A stretch of 64,000 nt of DNA from Acidobacteriota bacterium (GCA_019639135.1 JAHBSL010000002.1:186001-250000), one strand, 5' to 3'. Numbered from the stretch's first letter, positions 28,074 to 38,602 are shown. A program made the numbers and translations. Notes: generated by a model from the sequence alone, not told the origin.

Positions 28074-28099
28074 GAAGACCGCAGTTTAGCGCGGTCTTC
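28074..28099 (-). terminator. Probable terminator hairpin
   Basis: A perfect 9-bp stem GAAGACCGC / GCGGTCTTC with an 8-base loop, 26 bases beyond the stop of the OB-fold lipoprotein gene. On the minus strand it is followed by only TTT, so it may work weakly and let some transcription into the next gene. Confidence 0.55.
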
Positions 28100-28124
28100 A
28101 ATCTATCTCATCTTTGAAAATGAA

Positions 28125-28493
28125 CTAACGCTTCCGGAATCGTCGGTCTTTTTCTAGCATTCCGAGACCGAAATTCCGTCCCTGCCAGCTAACGCCGCTG
28201 CCGATACGGCCTTTAACCCCAATCTCGGCACCCTTGTTTGGTACCACGTCTTCGGTAATGATCCATAATGTACCAGTCCCGTCGTCGATCTTGTAGGCCC
28301 CACCTCGAATAGGTGTTCCTGGAATATTTACGCCATAACTGTCTCGGACAACACCGGCTATTGCAATGTCTTTATTGTTGAATCTGGACGGGTTGGCTTG
28401 CAGCTCTGCAATACTCACCCGTTTCGGACATGCGGCCAGAAACAGGGCCCCAACAAGTAGAACTACGATCCCGACAATGGTGCTCTTTCTCAT
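28125..28493 (-). CDS. OB-fold lipoprotein
   Basis: A 122-residue protein with a lipoprotein signal peptide (lipobox LFLAAC, Cys at residue 22). The mature part has a single small beta-barrel (FNNKDIAIAGVVRDSYG, then YKIDDGTGTLWIIT, then EIGVKGRIGSG), the pattern of OB-fold nucleic-acid- or ligand-binding domains of the tRNA_anti/BOF kind. In an envelope lipoprotein it more likely binds a small ligand or protein than DNA. Another OB-fold lipoprotein gene lies at 49137-49529. Confidence 0.7.
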   Translation of the reverse strand: MRKSTIVGIVVLLVGALFLAACPKRVSIAELQANPSRFNNKDIAIAGVVRDSYGVNIPGTPIRGGAYKIDDGTGTLWIITEDVVPNKGAEIGVKGRIGSGVSWQGRNFGLGMLEKDRRFRKR

Positions 28494-28732
28494 TTATTCA
28501 TTATTCTCCTGTAGAACTCGATTCTCGGCATTGGCCGACGCCTTAGAGATTCGCTCCGCTAGCGAAATGGTTGCCGAGAAAATTCACAGGGACGTTGACC
28601 TAAGACGCGCGTTTTCAGTTCCGATCGTCAGAAGTACGAGCATAAAATGGGAATTTCACGAGCATTTTTGTGGTATATTCGAAAGTTACCCTCCGTTGCT
28701 CGCGTTGGGTAAACACATCCGATATTTATTTT

Positions 28733-31624
28733 ATGTCACACAGCCTTTTTAATTCGCGCCAATCATTTCAAACCGGAACCGGCAACGACGGAGTTTTCTA
28801 TTCATTGCCACAGCTTGAGGCCGAGGGGTTAGGGCAGATCAGTCGTTTGCCAATATCGATCAAGATCGTGCTTGAATCGGTTTTGCGTAATTTCGACGGC
28901 GGGCTTAAGGTCAGCGAGGAGAATATACGAACTCTAGCTGCCTGGAAGCCGAATGAGGATAGAACTGCCGAAATACCGTTCGTTGTAGCGAGGGTAGTCC
29001 TTCAGGACTTCACAGGCGTACCACTTCTCGTCGATCTTGCGGCGATGCGGTCTGCGGTTCAGAGAATGGGCAAGGACGTCGGAATGATCGAGCCGTTGGT
29101 GCCGGTTGACCTTGTGATCGACCATTCAGTGCAGGTTGACTATGCGGGAAGTGAGTATGCATATCAGCGCAACATGGAGATCGAGTTTCAGAGAAACGAG
29201 CAGCGATATCGTTTTCTGAAATGGGGAACTCAAGCCTTTAACGGCTTCAGTGTCATACCGCCGGGAATCGGAATCGTTCATCAGGTAAACCTTGAATATC
29301 TCGCAAAAGGTGTTTTCGAGCGTAACGGGGTCTATTTCCCTGATACACTTGTAGGGACAGACTCGCATACGACGATGATCAATGGCCTTGGGATCGTTGG
29401 ATGGGGTGTTGGCGGCATTGAAGCAGAGGCGGGAATGCTCGGCCAACCGGTCTATTTCCTCACTCCAGATGTCGTCGGTGTGCACATGACCGGATCGCTT
29501 CCTGAGGGGGCGACAGCGACCGACCTTGTTCTTCGGGTTACTGAAATGCTCAGGAACGCTAAGGTCGTCGGTAAATTTGTGGAGTTCTTTGGCGAAGGGG
29601 CGGCAGCATTAAACGCTACGGACCGTGCGACCATCGCCAATATGGCCCCCGAATACGGAGCGACCATGGGCTTCTTCGGCGTTGATGAGAAGACGCTCGA
29701 GTACTTCCGCTCAACCGGTCGGCCGGAACAGCAGGTTGAAACGATTAGGAATTACTTCATCGCCCAGCAAATGTTTGGCATCCCCAAACAGGGCGATGTC
29801 GATTACAGTGAGGTTCACGAACTTGATCTTGGAAGCATAGTTCCTTCGGTTGCGGGCCCGAAACGTCCGCAAGATCGGATCGAGTTGAAGAATCTTTCAA
29901 CGAAGTTCAGAGATCTTTTTGTGGCATCGGTCTCTGACGGAGGATTTGGAAAGGACGCTGGTCAGCTGTCGGAGCGATTCACTGTTGAACTCTGCGGCTC
30001 TCCGAACGAGGTGGTCAAAGGCGGCGGTGATCAAAGTGCGGTCTCGATACCGCTCCCGGTTTTTGGGCAAGAGAGTGCTAAGGATACGAGCGTAACGACC
30101 GAGGTCGAAATGATCAATAACCGCCCAACACCTGACGGCGTTGTTGTTTCAGCCGAAGATTGCACTCCAGAACGGACCAATATCGGCCACGGAGACGTGC
30201 TGATCGCAGCTATCACGTCATGCACAAACACCTCAAACCCTTCAGTCATGATAGCCGCCGGGTTACTGGCGAAGAAGGCGTCCGAACGCGGGATGAAGGT
30301 GCCGGACTTCGTTAAGACTTCCCTGGCTCCGGGATCGAGAGTTGTTACCGATTACCTCAAGAAAACCGGCCTTCAACAGCATCTTGATGCGGTTGGTTTC
30401 AATCTGGTCGGATACGGTTGTACGACCTGTATCGGAAACTCCGGCCCGTTGGATGGGGGTATCGAGAAGGAGATCGTGAAGAACGATCTCGTTGCGGCAT
30501 CGGTGCTTTCCGGCAATCGTAATTTTGAAGCAAGGGTTCACCAGAATATCAAGGCCAATTTTTTGATGTCGCCGCCGTTGGTAGTTGCGTATGCGCTGGC
30601 CGGTAGCGTACTGAAAGACGTTTATCGCGATGCGATCGGAAAAGACCGGGACGGGAACGATGTCTTTTTGAAAGACCTTTGGCCGTCGCTGGACGAGGTT
30701 CGAGAAATTCTTGGTCAAGCGTTCGATCCGGAGACATTTAAACGGCTTTACAATGAGTTCGCTGAGCAAAATCCGCTTTGGAACCAGATCGAATCGCCGG
30801 TCGGCAAAGTTTATGAGTGGGATCCGTCGTCAACATATATACAAGAGCCGCCCTATTTTGACGGCTTTTCGCTGGAAACCGGCTCTTTTTCGGACTTTGA
30901 GGGTGCAAGGGCATTGGCTATCTTTGGAGATTCGGTGACGACCGATCATATTTCACCTGCTGGTGCTATCAAGGCCGACTCTCCGGCAGGCCGCTACCTA
31001 CAGGAGCTTGGTGTAGAGCCAAAGGATTTTAATTCTTACGGTTCGCGCCGTGGCAACGACAGAGTGATGCTCCGCGGAACTTTCGCTAACGTGCGGATCA
31101 AGAACATGCTCGTTGCCCCTAAAGAGGGCGGCTTTACTAGATACCAGCCGAGCGGCGAAGAGATGACAATATACGATGCTGCTCATCGATATAAATCCGC
31201 AGGCGTGCCTTTGGTCATTGTTGCCGGGAAGGAATACGGCACGGGCAGCAGCCGCGACTGGGCAGCAAAGGGAACTCGCTTGATGGGTGTAAAAGCTGTG
31301 ATAGCAGAGTCATTCGAGCGAATTCACCGGTCAAACCTTGTTGGAATGGGCGTGCTTCCTCTTCAGTTCAAGGATGGAGAGACGGCTGAAACTTTAAGTC
31401 TTGACGGCACGGAGACCTTTGATCTGTTCGGGTTGGAGGCTGTAGAGGTTAGGCCGATGCATGAAGTTATGCTTCGGATTCATCGAGCAAACGGCGAAAC
31501 GGTCGAAACGACCCTCCGGCTGCGAATCGATACACCGATAGAGCTCGAGTATTACAAGGGCGGGGGAATACTTCCGTTCGTATTAAGACAGTTGCTACTT
31601 TCGGGAGATGCTGTTTCGGCGTGA
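28733..31624 (+). CDS. acnA: Aconitate hydratase A
   Basis: A 963-residue AcnA/IRP-type aconitase, interconverting citrate and isocitrate in the TCA cycle. The 4Fe-4S ligands are in [10 protein letters not shown] and [12 protein letters not shown]; other anchors are [13 protein letters not shown] and, in the swivel domain, [14 protein letters not shown] and [12 protein letters not shown]. The frame is open 63 bases upstream, but the ATG at 28733 matches the usual N-terminus. Members of this class can also bind mRNA when the cluster is lost. It is alone, with 239 bases before it. Confidence 0.95.
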   Translation: MSHSLFNSRQSFQTGTGNDGVFYSLPQLEAEGLGQISRLPISIKIVLESVLRNFDGGLKVSEENIRTLAAWKPNEDRTAEIPFVVARVVLQDFTGVPLLVDLAAMRSAVQRMGKDVGMIEPLVPVDLVIDHSVQVDYAGSEYAYQRNMEIEFQRNEQRYRFLKWGTQAFNGFSVIPPGIGIVHQVNLEYLAKGVFERNGVYFPDTLVGTDSHTTMINGLGIVGWGVGGIEAEAGMLGQPVYFLTPDVVGVHMTGSLPEGATATDLVLRVTEMLRNAKVVGKFVEFFGEGAAALNATDRATIANMAPEYGATMGFFGVDEKTLEYFRSTGRPEQQVETIRNYFIAQQMFGIPKQGDVDYSEVHELDLGSIVPSVAGPKRPQDRIELKNLSTKFRDLFVASVSDGGFGKDAGQLSERFTVELCGSPNEVVKGGGDQSAVSIPLPVFGQESAKDTSVTTEVEMINNRPTPDGVVVSAEDCTPERTNIGHGDVLIAAITSCTNTSNPSVMIAAGLLAKKASERGMKVPDFVKTSLAPGSRVVTDYLKKTGLQQHLDAVGFNLVGYGCTTCIGNSGPLDGGIEKEIVKNDLVAASVLSGNRNFEARVHQNIKANFLMSPPLVVAYALAGSVLKDVYRDAIGKDRDGNDVFLKDLWPSLDEVREILGQAFDPETFKRLYNEFAEQNPLWNQIESPVGKVYEWDPSSTYIQEPPYFDGFSLETGSFSDFEGARALAIFGDSVTTDHISPAGAIKADSPAGRYLQELGVEPKDFNSYGSRRGNDRVMLRGTFANVRIKNMLVAPKEGGFTRYQPSGEEMTIYDAAHRYKSAGVPLVIVAGKEYGTGSSRDWAAKGTRLMGVKAVIAESFERIHRSNLVGMGVLPLQFKDGETAETLSLDGTETFDLFGLEAVEVRPMHEVMLRIHRANGETVETTLRLRIDTPIELEYYKGGGILPFVLRQLLLSGDAVSA

Positions 31625-31770
31625 TGTTTTTTTTGGCGTTCGGGAATACCTGACATCGTAGTAGATATTCTCTTTCGGGGAATTTCGATTTTTTTGAGGC
31701 AGTAGGCGCATTCCAAAGTCTCTTATAGCTTGTCCACAACAGATGACCTGAAATTTGGTCAGGAGTAGGT

Positions 31771-34392
31771 ATGAAGAAGATAATTTCTCTGGCAATTTGC
31801 TTTTCGTTCGCGGTCTTGAGTCCCCTTTCGCTGGTCGCCCAACGCGGTGAGACCAAGAGCAGAAATCTTCCCCCGTTTGCCTCATATTTCACAGAACCGA
31901 TGACTGAAACTTCTTTCGGGCCAGCATTCGCTTACACCGACGGTGAATCGACGTTGGTCGAATGGACCATGCTTACCGAGAAGCAGAATTTTGGCTTCAA
32001 TTTGCAGCGGCTTGGTGAAAAGGGCTGGGAAACGGTCTCCGACACATTTGTCGGCGGCTCGGGTTTGTATATTGGTTCTGAGGTCGTAGCCGGAGAAAAA
32101 TACAACACGCTTGATTATAATGGCGGGATCGGGTCCGTATATCGGATCGAAAGTATCGCTACCAACGGGTCACGGGTGTTTTCTGATCCTTTTACGTCCG
32201 TCCAGGTCAATAACCTTTCAGGGTTTTCAGGTTTTCATTTGGTCGAGAGTCGAAGGACCGCCCGCGATGAACGCGGCACTTCGATCTCTTCGTCTCCCAG
32301 TTTGCCCAAGGAAGTTGCCATTGAGGTTGAAGCTAACGAGCTAACACCAAATCCGGACGGCCATCGCTGGGTGATGTTGCAGCCAGGAATAAGGCTTGGC
32401 GTACGTAAGGACGGGTTCTATCGTGTAACCCGCGTTGAGCTTGAGACTGCGGGATTTAACGTGAATTCTGATCCGTCGCTTTGGCAACTTTTTCTTGAAG
32501 GCAATCAACAGTCGATGATCGTGGAGCCGAACGGGCAATACATCGAATTTTATGGCCGCGGTATTGATACGCCAGAAAGCGATAATAGGGGGTACTTCTT
32601 AGTTGTCGGGCCAAGCGCAGGCAAGCGAATGGCTACCAGAGTTGCCCGACCTGACGCAAGTACTGTCCGTGCCGCAAACTATCAACATCGTTTTGTCTTT
32701 AAAGAGCGGATTAACTACACAAATCAGGTCAGAAACGGCGACGCTGAGAACTTTTTCGGCCGGCCGATAATGAGTACAATGTCGGCAAATATCCCGTTCA
32801 ACTTGTCGGCGATAGATACTGCGACTTCAACTGCAAATGTAATTGTACGAATTCAGGGCTTCAGCGCAGGAATCCACTCTGTTACCGTTACGCTCAACGG
32901 CCAGAGTCTTGGAACCATCCAAGGTGCAGGTCAGCTTAATGTTGAGCAGACATTTTCAGTGCCGACGAGTTTACTTCAGCATGGAGCAAACTCGATGCTG
33001 CTTGCTGCGACCGGACCAAACCCGGACACAAATCTTTTTGACACCCTTACGGTCGAGTTTCCACGTAAGCATGTCATGGAGGGCGGAAAACTCGATTTTT
33101 ACACTGTAGGCAATCGAGGTGCTACGCTTTCGGGCCTGACCTCCCCAAACGTTCGACTGATCGACACGACTTTTGAAGGTGACCCTATCGAGGTCATCGG
33201 TCTCAATCCGGTTGAGTCAAATGGCACGTTTTCTGTTCAGATTCCAGCTGCTCGACCGAAAACCTATCATGTATTCGAGCCATCTCAGTTACTTTCGGTA
33301 GCAGATCTCCGCCCGATGATCGAAGATTCGTTGGGAACTTCGGGAATTGGGGCACAGCTTATTGTCATTTCTCACCCCAGCCTTATGAGCGAAGTGGCCC
33401 AATGGGCGGCATACCGTCAATCGCAGGGCTTGAGTGTAAAGGTTGTGAATGTAAACGATGTCTTTGACGAGTTTGGGTATGGCGTCCTCTCCTCGTCATC
33501 GATCAAGTCGTTCCTGCGGTTCGCTTACACCAATTGGAACATCGTCCCCGGCTACGTACTTCTGATCGGAGATGCATCATTCGATTCGCGCAACTATTTG
33601 GGCGGTGGGTACTGGAATCAAGTGCCCAGTCCGATCATTAACACGATATTCACCGAGACTGCGAGTGACGATTTCCTCACAGATTTCAATTCTGACGGCC
33701 TTTCTGAGATCGCGATAGGTCGAATTCCTGCACGGACAAGTGTTCGAGTGCAGACCGCGTTTGAAAAAATGACCCGATGGGAGCAGTCACTTTCGCAGCC
33801 ACTTGAACGGGGCGCACTTTTCGCATACGACAATCCTGACGGCTATGATTTTCAAGCAATGAGCGGCCGTCTTAGGGATCGGCTCCCGGGCACGATGCCT
33901 GTTACATTCATCGGTCGTGGCGAGGTGAATTCACAGGCAAACTTAGTAACTGCATTGAATACAGGTCCTTACATTGTGAATTATGCAGGTCATGGCAGCA
34001 CCGGGGCTTGGGCCGCTACGAGCTTCTTCTCAGTGTTTAATGTTACTTGTACCAACGGGGCGACTCAGTGCATCAACAATGTCAACAACGAATCGATCTA
34101 TACGATGTTGACGTGCCTTAATGGCTTCTTTCACGGAGCTTCTGCGGATAGTCTCGCAGAATCTCTGTTGTTCGCTGAAGATAAGGGAGCGGTTGCAGCA
34201 TGGGCTTCTACAGGCCTCACTACGGCCGATATCCAGGAAATAATGGGACAAAGGTTTTTCCAAAAGATCGGGGATGGGACAATTCCAAGGATGGGTGATC
34301 TGATCAAGGACGCTAAATCAACTATCCCTGGGGGAACCGACGTCAGGTTGTCTTGGGCTTTGATCGGGGATCCGATGTTAAAAGTCAGGTAA
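31771..34392 (+). CDS. Exported C25 (gingipain-like) cysteine peptidase
   Basis: An 873-residue exported protein with signal peptide (residues 1-22). A beta-rich N-terminal half precedes a C25 peptidase domain from about residue 500. The catalytic His is in VNYAGHGSTG and the catalytic Cys in MLTCLNGFF; the substrate-side segments VLLIGDASFD and IAIGRIPART are typical. It closes with ALIGDPMLKVR. The C-terminal sorting domain of Bacteroidetes type IX secretion is absent, so its route to the surface is unknown. A terminator follows it. Confidence 0.85.
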   Translation: MKKIISLAICFSFAVLSPLSLVAQRGETKSRNLPPFASYFTEPMTETSFGPAFAYTDGESTLVEWTMLTEKQNFGFNLQRLGEKGWETVSDTFVGGSGLYIGSEVVAGEKYNTLDYNGGIGSVYRIESIATNGSRVFSDPFTSVQVNNLSGFSGFHLVESRRTARDERGTSISSSPSLPKEVAIEVEANELTPNPDGHRWVMLQPGIRLGVRKDGFYRVTRVELETAGFNVNSDPSLWQLFLEGNQQSMIVEPNGQYIEFYGRGIDTPESDNRGYFLVVGPSAGKRMATRVARPDASTVRAANYQHRFVFKERINYTNQVRNGDAENFFGRPIMSTMSANIPFNLSAIDTATSTANVIVRIQGFSAGIHSVTVTLNGQSLGTIQGAGQLNVEQTFSVPTSLLQHGANSMLLAATGPNPDTNLFDTLTVEFPRKHVMEGGKLDFYTVGNRGATLSGLTSPNVRLIDTTFEGDPIEVIGLNPVESNGTFSVQIPAARPKTYHVFEPSQLLSVADLRPMIEDSLGTSGIGAQLIVISHPSLMSEVAQWAAYRQSQGLSVKVVNVNDVFDEFGYGVLSSSSIKSFLRFAYTNWNIVPGYVLLIGDASFDSRNYLGGGYWNQVPSPIINTIFTETASDDFLTDFNSDGLSEIAIGRIPARTSVRVQTAFEKMTRWEQSLSQPLERGALFAYDNPDGYDFQAMSGRLRDRLPGTMPVTFIGRGEVNSQANLVTALNTGPYIVNYAGHGSTGAWAATSFFSVFNVTCTNGATQCINNVNNESIYTMLTCLNGFFHGASADSLAESLLFAEDKGAVAAWASTGLTTADIQEIMGQRFFQKIGDGTIPRMGDLIKDAKSTIPGGTDVRLSWALIGDPMLKVR

Positions 34393-34413
34393 AGCCTCAT
34401 CGTTAACAACAAG

Positions 34414-34449
34414 AAGGACGACCGATAGAGTTCGGCCGTCCTTTTAATT
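34414..34449 (+). terminator. Rho-independent terminator of the C25 peptidase gene
   Basis: A long stem AAGGACG-CCGA / TCGG-CGTCCTT, with a single mismatch near the middle, is followed by TTTTAATTTT. It lies 22 bases beyond the peptidase stop. On the other strand it lies just beyond the tRNA gene and may also end that transcript. Confidence 0.8.
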
Positions 34450-34450
34450 T

Positions 34451-34526
34451 TGGTACTCGCGGCAGGAGTCGAACCTGCGACCTCTTGCTCCGGAGGCAAG
34501 CGCTCTATCCACTGAGCTACGCGAGC
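34451..34526 (-). tRNA. tRNA-Arg (anticodon CCG)
   Basis: A complete 76-nt cloverleaf on the minus strand: acceptor GCTCGCG / CGCGAGT (first pair G-U), D arm GCTC / GAGC, anticodon stem CTTGC / GCAAG with loop CTCCGGA, T arm GCAGG / CCTGC with TTCGACT, discriminator A and an encoded CCA. Anticodon CCG reads CGG. It lies 24 bases downstream of the cyclophilin lipoprotein gene on the same strand. Confidence 0.97.
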
Positions 34527-34550
34527 AGGAAACGAAAGTATAGCACAAAG

Positions 34551-35183
34551 CTACTGCCGCGGTTCAATGCGGATGGTCTTGATCCGGACGTCCTCGACGG
34601 GCCTTTCAAAATCTTTCGGTTGGACGCCTGCGATTATTCGGGCGTTGTTCATCCCTTCGATCACTTTGCCAAAGATCGTGTATCGGCGGTCGAATGCGGT
34701 CTCGCGTTTCAGAGTGATGAAAAACTGCGAATTCGCCGAATTCACGTCTGGGCCGCGAGCGGCTCCGACGATTCCTGTATTGTATTCGATGTCCGAGAAC
34801 TCGGCCGCAACATCCGGTTTTTGCGAGCCGCCTTGTCCGTCGTTCTTCGGATCGGCATCCTTCGAGTTCGGGTCCCCACCCTGGATAACGCTGTCGTTAA
34901 CGCGGTGAAAGGTCGTGCCGTCATAAAAACCCTCGCGGGCGAGCTCTTTAAACCGCTCAACCATCTTGGGTGCGATGTTCGAATACAATTCGATTTTTAT
35001 CGTCCCGTACGCTCCTTGGTTCTCCATTTCGATCACCGCTATCTCCGCGTCCGGTATCGGGGTTACTCCTGACTTCACGGCCGCATTTGCCGAATTGCTT
35101 GTCGATGGCGTGTTGCCGCAGCCAGCCGCAAGAAAAACTCCGAGCGATAAAACCAATGTAGTTCCAAAAGTTCTTCTGATCAT
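34551..35183 (-). CDS. Cyclophilin-type peptidyl-prolyl isomerase, lipoprotein
   Basis: A 210-residue protein with a lipoprotein signal (lipobox LAAGC) followed by a cyclophilin domain. Active-site segments are [14 protein letters not shown] (containing the catalytic Arg), NSQFFITL and FGKVIEGM. It speeds cis-trans isomerisation of proline bonds in envelope proteins. Its start overlaps the dtd stop by four bases. It is the third gene of the cyclophilin-dtd-cyclophilin operon, so the cell has one cytosolic and one exported copy made together. Confidence 0.92.
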   Translation of the reverse strand: MIRRTFGTTLVLSLGVFLAAGCGNTPSTSNSANAAVKSGVTPIPDAEIAVIEMENQGAYGTIKIELYSNIAPKMVERFKELAREGFYDGTTFHRVNDSVIQGGDPNSKDADPKNDGQGGSQKPDVAAEFSDIEYNTGIVGAARGPDVNSANSQFFITLKRETAFDRRYTIFGKVIEGMNNARIIAGVQPKDFERPVEDVRIKTIRIEPRQ

Positions 35184-35638
35184 TTTTCTTTTTTCAACTC
35201 GTTCGTATCGAGCCAGATGGTCACAGGACCATTGTTAACCAACTCCACGTCCATCATTGCCTTGAATTGCCCGGACTTGACCCTGATCCCGGAGCGTGTG
35301 ACCCGTTCCATAAAGTATTCGTACAGGCGGTTGGCTTCGTCCGGTAGTGCTGCTGCGATATACGATGGACGGCGGCCGCGTCTGGCGTCGGCAAAAAGCG
35401 TGAACTGCGAAACAACGAGCATCTCTCCATTTACTTCCGCTAGCGAAAGATTCATTTTGCCCGCTTCATCGTCAAAGATCCGTAGATTTACGATCTTATC
35501 AGCAAGAATATCCGCTTCGCCTTCGCTGTCGCCCTTGCCTACGCCGAGAAGCACTAACAGGCCCTCCCCGATCTTTCCAACTGTTTTGCCGCCGACGGCA
35601 ACCGAAGCCTCGGAGACCCTCTGGATCAAGGCCCGCAT
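35180..35638 (-). CDS. dtd: D-aminoacyl-tRNA deacylase
   Basis: A 152-residue DTD that removes D-amino acids (and glycine mischarged on tRNA-Ala) from tRNA. The start [13 protein letters not shown], the active-site SQFTLFAD and the cross-subunit [11 protein letters not shown] segment are all intact. The length is normal. It overlaps both neighbours: one base with the cytosolic cyclophilin gene before it and four with the lipoprotein cyclophilin after it. Confidence 0.95.
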   Translation of the reverse strand: MRALIQRVSEASVAVGGKTVGKIGEGLLVLLGVGKGDSEGEADILADKIVNLRIFDDEAGKMNLSLAEVNGEMLVVSQFTLFADARRGRRPSYIAAALPDEANRLYEYFMERVTRSGIRVKSGQFKAMMDVELVNNGPVTIWLDTNELKKEK

Positions 35639-36132
35639 TAGTTGACGACTTCTTCGATGTAAACGCGGTTCATCACCACTGGCTCGAGCGGCCTGTCGTT
35701 CGGGTTTGTCGCTACCTCGGCGATGGCGTTTACAACGTCCTGTCCCTCGATGACCTTACCAAACTTCGTGTAGCTCGGCGGGAGCGGGTAATCGATATGC
35801 ATTATGAAGAATTGAGAGCCGTTCGTGTTCGGCCCCGAATTCGCCATCGCCACCGTGCCGCGTTCGTAAACCCCGACGTAAAGGTCAGACATCCGGTCGA
35901 TCTCATCGTCAAATCGCCCGCCCCATGCCGATTCGCCGCCGTAGCCTTCGCCAAGCGGGTCGCCGCCCTGGATCATAAAATTCTTGATCACGCGGTGAAA
36001 GATGACGCCGTCGTAGTAATTTCGCTCGGCCAATAGCCGGAAATTCTCGGTCGTTTTCGGAGCGTCCTGCTCCATAAGCTCAAACTTGATAGTACCCTTG
36101 CTGGTCTCTATAACTGCGATCCTGTTGCTCAT
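35638..36132 (-). CDS. Cytosolic cyclophilin-type peptidyl-prolyl isomerase
   Basis: A 164-residue cyclophilin without a signal peptide. Motifs: [15 protein letters not shown] with the catalytic Arg, GSQFFI and [10 protein letters not shown]. It begins the three-gene minus-strand operon with dtd and the lipoprotein cyclophilin. Confidence 0.92.
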   Translation of the reverse strand: MSNRIAVIETSKGTIKFELMEQDAPKTTENFRLLAERNYYDGVIFHRVIKNFMIQGGDPLGEGYGGESAWGGRFDDEIDRMSDLYVGVYERGTVAMANSGPNTNGSQFFIMHIDYPLPPSYTKFGKVIEGQDVVNAIAEVATNPNDRPLEPVVMNRVYIEEVVN

Positions 36133-36204
36133 TTAACTCTCCTGATATGAATAAATACAAATGAAAAACCTACCACGATTGACCGATAAAGGCGAATTGT
36201 TCGG

Positions 36205-37068
36205 TTATCGTTCAAGGATGAACCTCCTTATCGCCTCGGCAACACCGGCGCTGTTATTGTCCGCGGTGCGGTGGACGCCCTCGCGTTCGAGGAGTTGCCG
36301 ATCTGCATTGCCCATTACCACCGGAGTTCCGGCGTATTCAAGCATTTCCAGGTCGTTGAAGTTATCGCCGATAGCCATAACTTCTTCCTGCCCGATGCCG
36401 TGGCGTTCGGCGAGCCTTTGAACACCGATACCCTTCGATGCGTTGCTCGGGAGTATGTCTAGAAGGGTAAAGTCGAGTTTCGGATAGACGGTCGCAAGGA
36501 GCGTTACCGTGTCGCCAAGCTCGGTTCTGAGGAGCTTTTCGAGCTTCGCCATCGAGTCGCAGCCGCCCGAGAATGAAATATGTATCACCTGATGGTCCGG
36601 AAGTGCGTCCTCAAGCGAACTTACGTGATTGACGGCCTCTTCGGCCTCGTCGCCGTGCATCGTCTCGGCCCAGCGGATGTACTTCTGGAGCGGCTCGTTG
36701 TCGTGGGAGACGCGGTCGTAGATCATCGTGCCTTTGCCGTGCGGATCGGCGCTGACGAGTGCATCGCCGCCATACTTTTTACCGACGCGGACGATCTCTA
36801 GAGCAATATCGGTCTTGAGCAGCGAAGCCTCGACGGTTTCAAGGGAATCGGCGAATTTCAGCAAGGCTCCGTTGTGAGTCACGAGCGGGGCATTTAGCTC
36901 GAGCCTTTGGCCTACGTGCAGGGCATCGCGGAAGCGGCGGCCGGTCGCGATAGTGACACGCACGCCCGCTTCTTCGGCCTTACGGATCGCGAGGCGATTC
37001 GCTTCCGGCACTTTGCCCTGTGAATCGAGCACCGTGCCGTCAAGATCTAATGCAAGAAGTTTTATCAC
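36205..37068 (-). CDS. Cof-type HAD-IIB phosphatase
   Basis: A 287-residue HAD superfamily hydrolase with the nucleophile motif DLDGTVLDS near the N-terminus, a type IIB cap in the middle, TIATGRRF as motif II, and the metal site GDNFNDLEML near residues 233-242. Such enzymes dephosphorylate sugar phosphates and related metabolites; the substrate is not predictable. It overlaps the mltG stop by four bases, so it is the second gene of that operon. Confidence 0.88.
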   Translation of the reverse strand: MIKLLALDLDGTVLDSQGKVPEANRLAIRKAEEAGVRVTIATGRRFRDALHVGQRLELNAPLVTHNGALLKFADSLETVEASLLKTDIALEIVRVGKKYGGDALVSADPHGKGTMIYDRVSHDNEPLQKYIRWAETMHGDEAEEAVNHVSSLEDALPDHQVIHISFSGGCDSMAKLEKLLRTELGDTVTLLATVYPKLDFTLLDILPSNASKGIGVQRLAERHGIGQEEVMAIGDNFNDLEMLEYAGTPVVMGNADRQLLEREGVHRTADNNSAGVAEAIRRFILER

Positions 37069-38153
37069 TGCCGATTATCGTTCTCCTTTTTACGTTTTCG
37101 CTGTTCTTCTAGCCATCGCTGGTAAACAGCCTTGCCTTTTTCGAATTCGGCTGCGGAGGCGTAGAAGTGGTGCGAGCCGTCATTCTTCCCGACATCGAGC
37201 ACATAAAATATGTAGTTCGTTTCGGCCGGGTTGAGGGCTGCTTCGATCGCCGAGGCTGAGACGGACGAGATCGGCCCCGGCGGGATACCGCCATACTTTC
37301 GCGTGTTGTAGGGCGAGTCGGCCTCGATGTCGCTTTTGTGGATGGTGCCGTCCCAGCGGTTCTGCATCTTGGCTACATAGACAACCGTTTGGTCGATGCC
37401 AAGTGGGATGTTGCGGTTGATGCGGTTATAGATCACCGAAGCGACGATCGGTCGTTCGGCCTCGACCGGCGATTCGGTCTCGATCAGCGACGCTATCGTC
37501 ACAATCTCATGCGGAGTGCGGCCGAGTGCCCGTGCCCGCTCGGTCCATTCCGGCTTCCAGGTTTTGCGAAACTGCTCGACAAGCCTCGGAATAATGGTTC
37601 TCGGCGTGGCATCCGGCGGCAGCTCATAAGTCGCCGGGTAAAGATAGCCCTCAAGGTTGCGTGCGTCCGGGTCGAGATCGCGGATCAGCGCCGTATCGTT
37701 CATCAAAGCAAGGATCTCGCTTTCGCTCATCGCCGGTTCACCCGGGAATTGCTCCGCGAGCCGCTTGGCGATGTCGAAACGGGTGAAGCCCTCAGGAATG
37801 GTCAGCCGCTTCGTTGCAGTCGTACCTTTCTCAAGTGTTTTAAGCACCTCGAGCGGCGAGATCGGCGATGCAAAGCGGTACTCGCCGGCCTGGAGCTTTG
37901 AGGCATCGCCTGCCGTCCGGAGATAGAGCTTAAGGGCAAGCGGCGAGCGGACAATGCCGTCGGCCGCGAGGCGATCTATGATGATGTTGGGCGCCGTGCC
38001 GCGCTCGATAGTGATGACCTCATTGGCTTTTGTGTGCTCGGCCTTCGCGTTAAGCGACGAGTAAAACCAATAGACACCCGCACCGGCCGCCAAAAGCGCC
38101 GTCAAGCCGAGTACAAATATGATCTTCACAAGTTTGATCATCGCTCCCACCAT
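37065..38153 (-). CDS. mltG: Endolytic murein transglycosylase
   Basis: An MltG/YceG protein of about 362 residues. It has one N-terminal transmembrane helix, a LysM-like region, then the catalytic domain with EGYLYPATYELP, the catalytic-Glu segment ASLIETESP, VIYNRINRNIPLGIDQT, and SPYNTRKYGGIPPGPI. It cuts nascent glycan strands and helps end their growth. Starts at 38153 or 38141 are both possible (MVGAMIKL); the helix begins just after the second. Upstream lies the repeat-rich gap. Confidence 0.9.
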   Translation of the reverse strand: MVGAMIKLVKIIFVLGLTALLAAGAGVYWFYSSLNAKAEHTKANEVITIERGTAPNIIIDRLAADGIVRSPLALKLYLRTAGDASKLQAGEYRFASPISPLEVLKTLEKGTTATKRLTIPEGFTRFDIAKRLAEQFPGEPAMSESEILALMNDTALIRDLDPDARNLEGYLYPATYELPPDATPRTIIPRLVEQFRKTWKPEWTERARALGRTPHEIVTIASLIETESPVEAERPIVASVIYNRINRNIPLGIDQTVVYVAKMQNRWDGTIHKSDIEADSPYNTRKYGGIPPGPISSVSASAIEAALNPAETNYIFYVLDVGKNDGSHHFYASAAEFEKGKAVYQRWLEEQRKRKKENDNRQ

Positions 38154-38221
38154 CTTACCAAAATCGCCCAACCGTAATCAGTTCGACTCGCCAGTGGTGT
38201 TTCATTTTTTAATGTGAGCAT

Positions 38222-38292
38222 ATGTTTCTGAAACAGTTGAAACGAATGAAAGAAATGAAATGCCTGAAACACTTGAAACGCCTGAAACGCCG
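38222..38292. repeat. Degenerate CTGAAACG-type short tandem repeats
   Basis: About six imperfect copies of a motif near (C/T)(T)GAAACG in 70 bases, at irregular spacing. A GAAA-rich stretch in the middle looks like a decayed copy. The meaning is unknown. Confidence 0.5.
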
Positions 38293-38357
38293 TGGCGTTT
38301 TGAGTCCCGGGTTTCGAGAATTCCGGATTCCCGATTCCAGATTCCAAATTCCCAAAA

Positions 38358-38414
38358 CTCCCCTCCTTGAATAGGAGGGGTGGACGCCGCTTCGGCGGAC
38401 GGGGTGGTAGAAGG
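38358..38414. repeat. 57-bp palindromic intergenic element, copy A
   Basis: The element holds two hairpins: CCCCTCC / GGAGGGG around TTGAATA, and CCGC-TTCG-GCGG with a UUCG tetraloop. It ends in GGGGTGGTAGAAGG. It differs from copy B at a single base. Confidence 0.85.
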
Positions 38415-38463
38415 CAGCGAATACCGGCCTTGTCCGGCTGTTTGTTATTCCAAATTCCGAGTG

Positions 38464-38520
38464 CTCCCCTCCTTGAATAGGAGGGGTGAACGCCGCTTCG
38501 GCGGACGGGGTGGTAGAAGG
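38464..38520. repeat. 57-bp palindromic intergenic element, copy B
   Basis: Same two-hairpin element as at 38358-38414, in the same orientation 106 bases on, with 56 of 57 bases identical. In both copies ATTCC-rich sequence lies just upstream. Confidence 0.85.
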
Positions 38521-38582
38521 TTCTGAGTCCCGGCTTTCGAGAATTCCAAATTCCAGATTTGGAATATCGCATTGGATAATAA

Positions 38583-38602
38583 GCCCTTGCTGACGCACGG
38601 GC
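38583..38602. repeat. GCCC/GGGC hairpin repeat, copy 1
   Basis: GCCCTTGCTGACGCACGGGC, a short inverted repeat with GCCC / GGGC arms. It recurs with changes at 38663, 38747 and 45534, each time followed by CCTC or CTTC. Confidence 0.65.
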
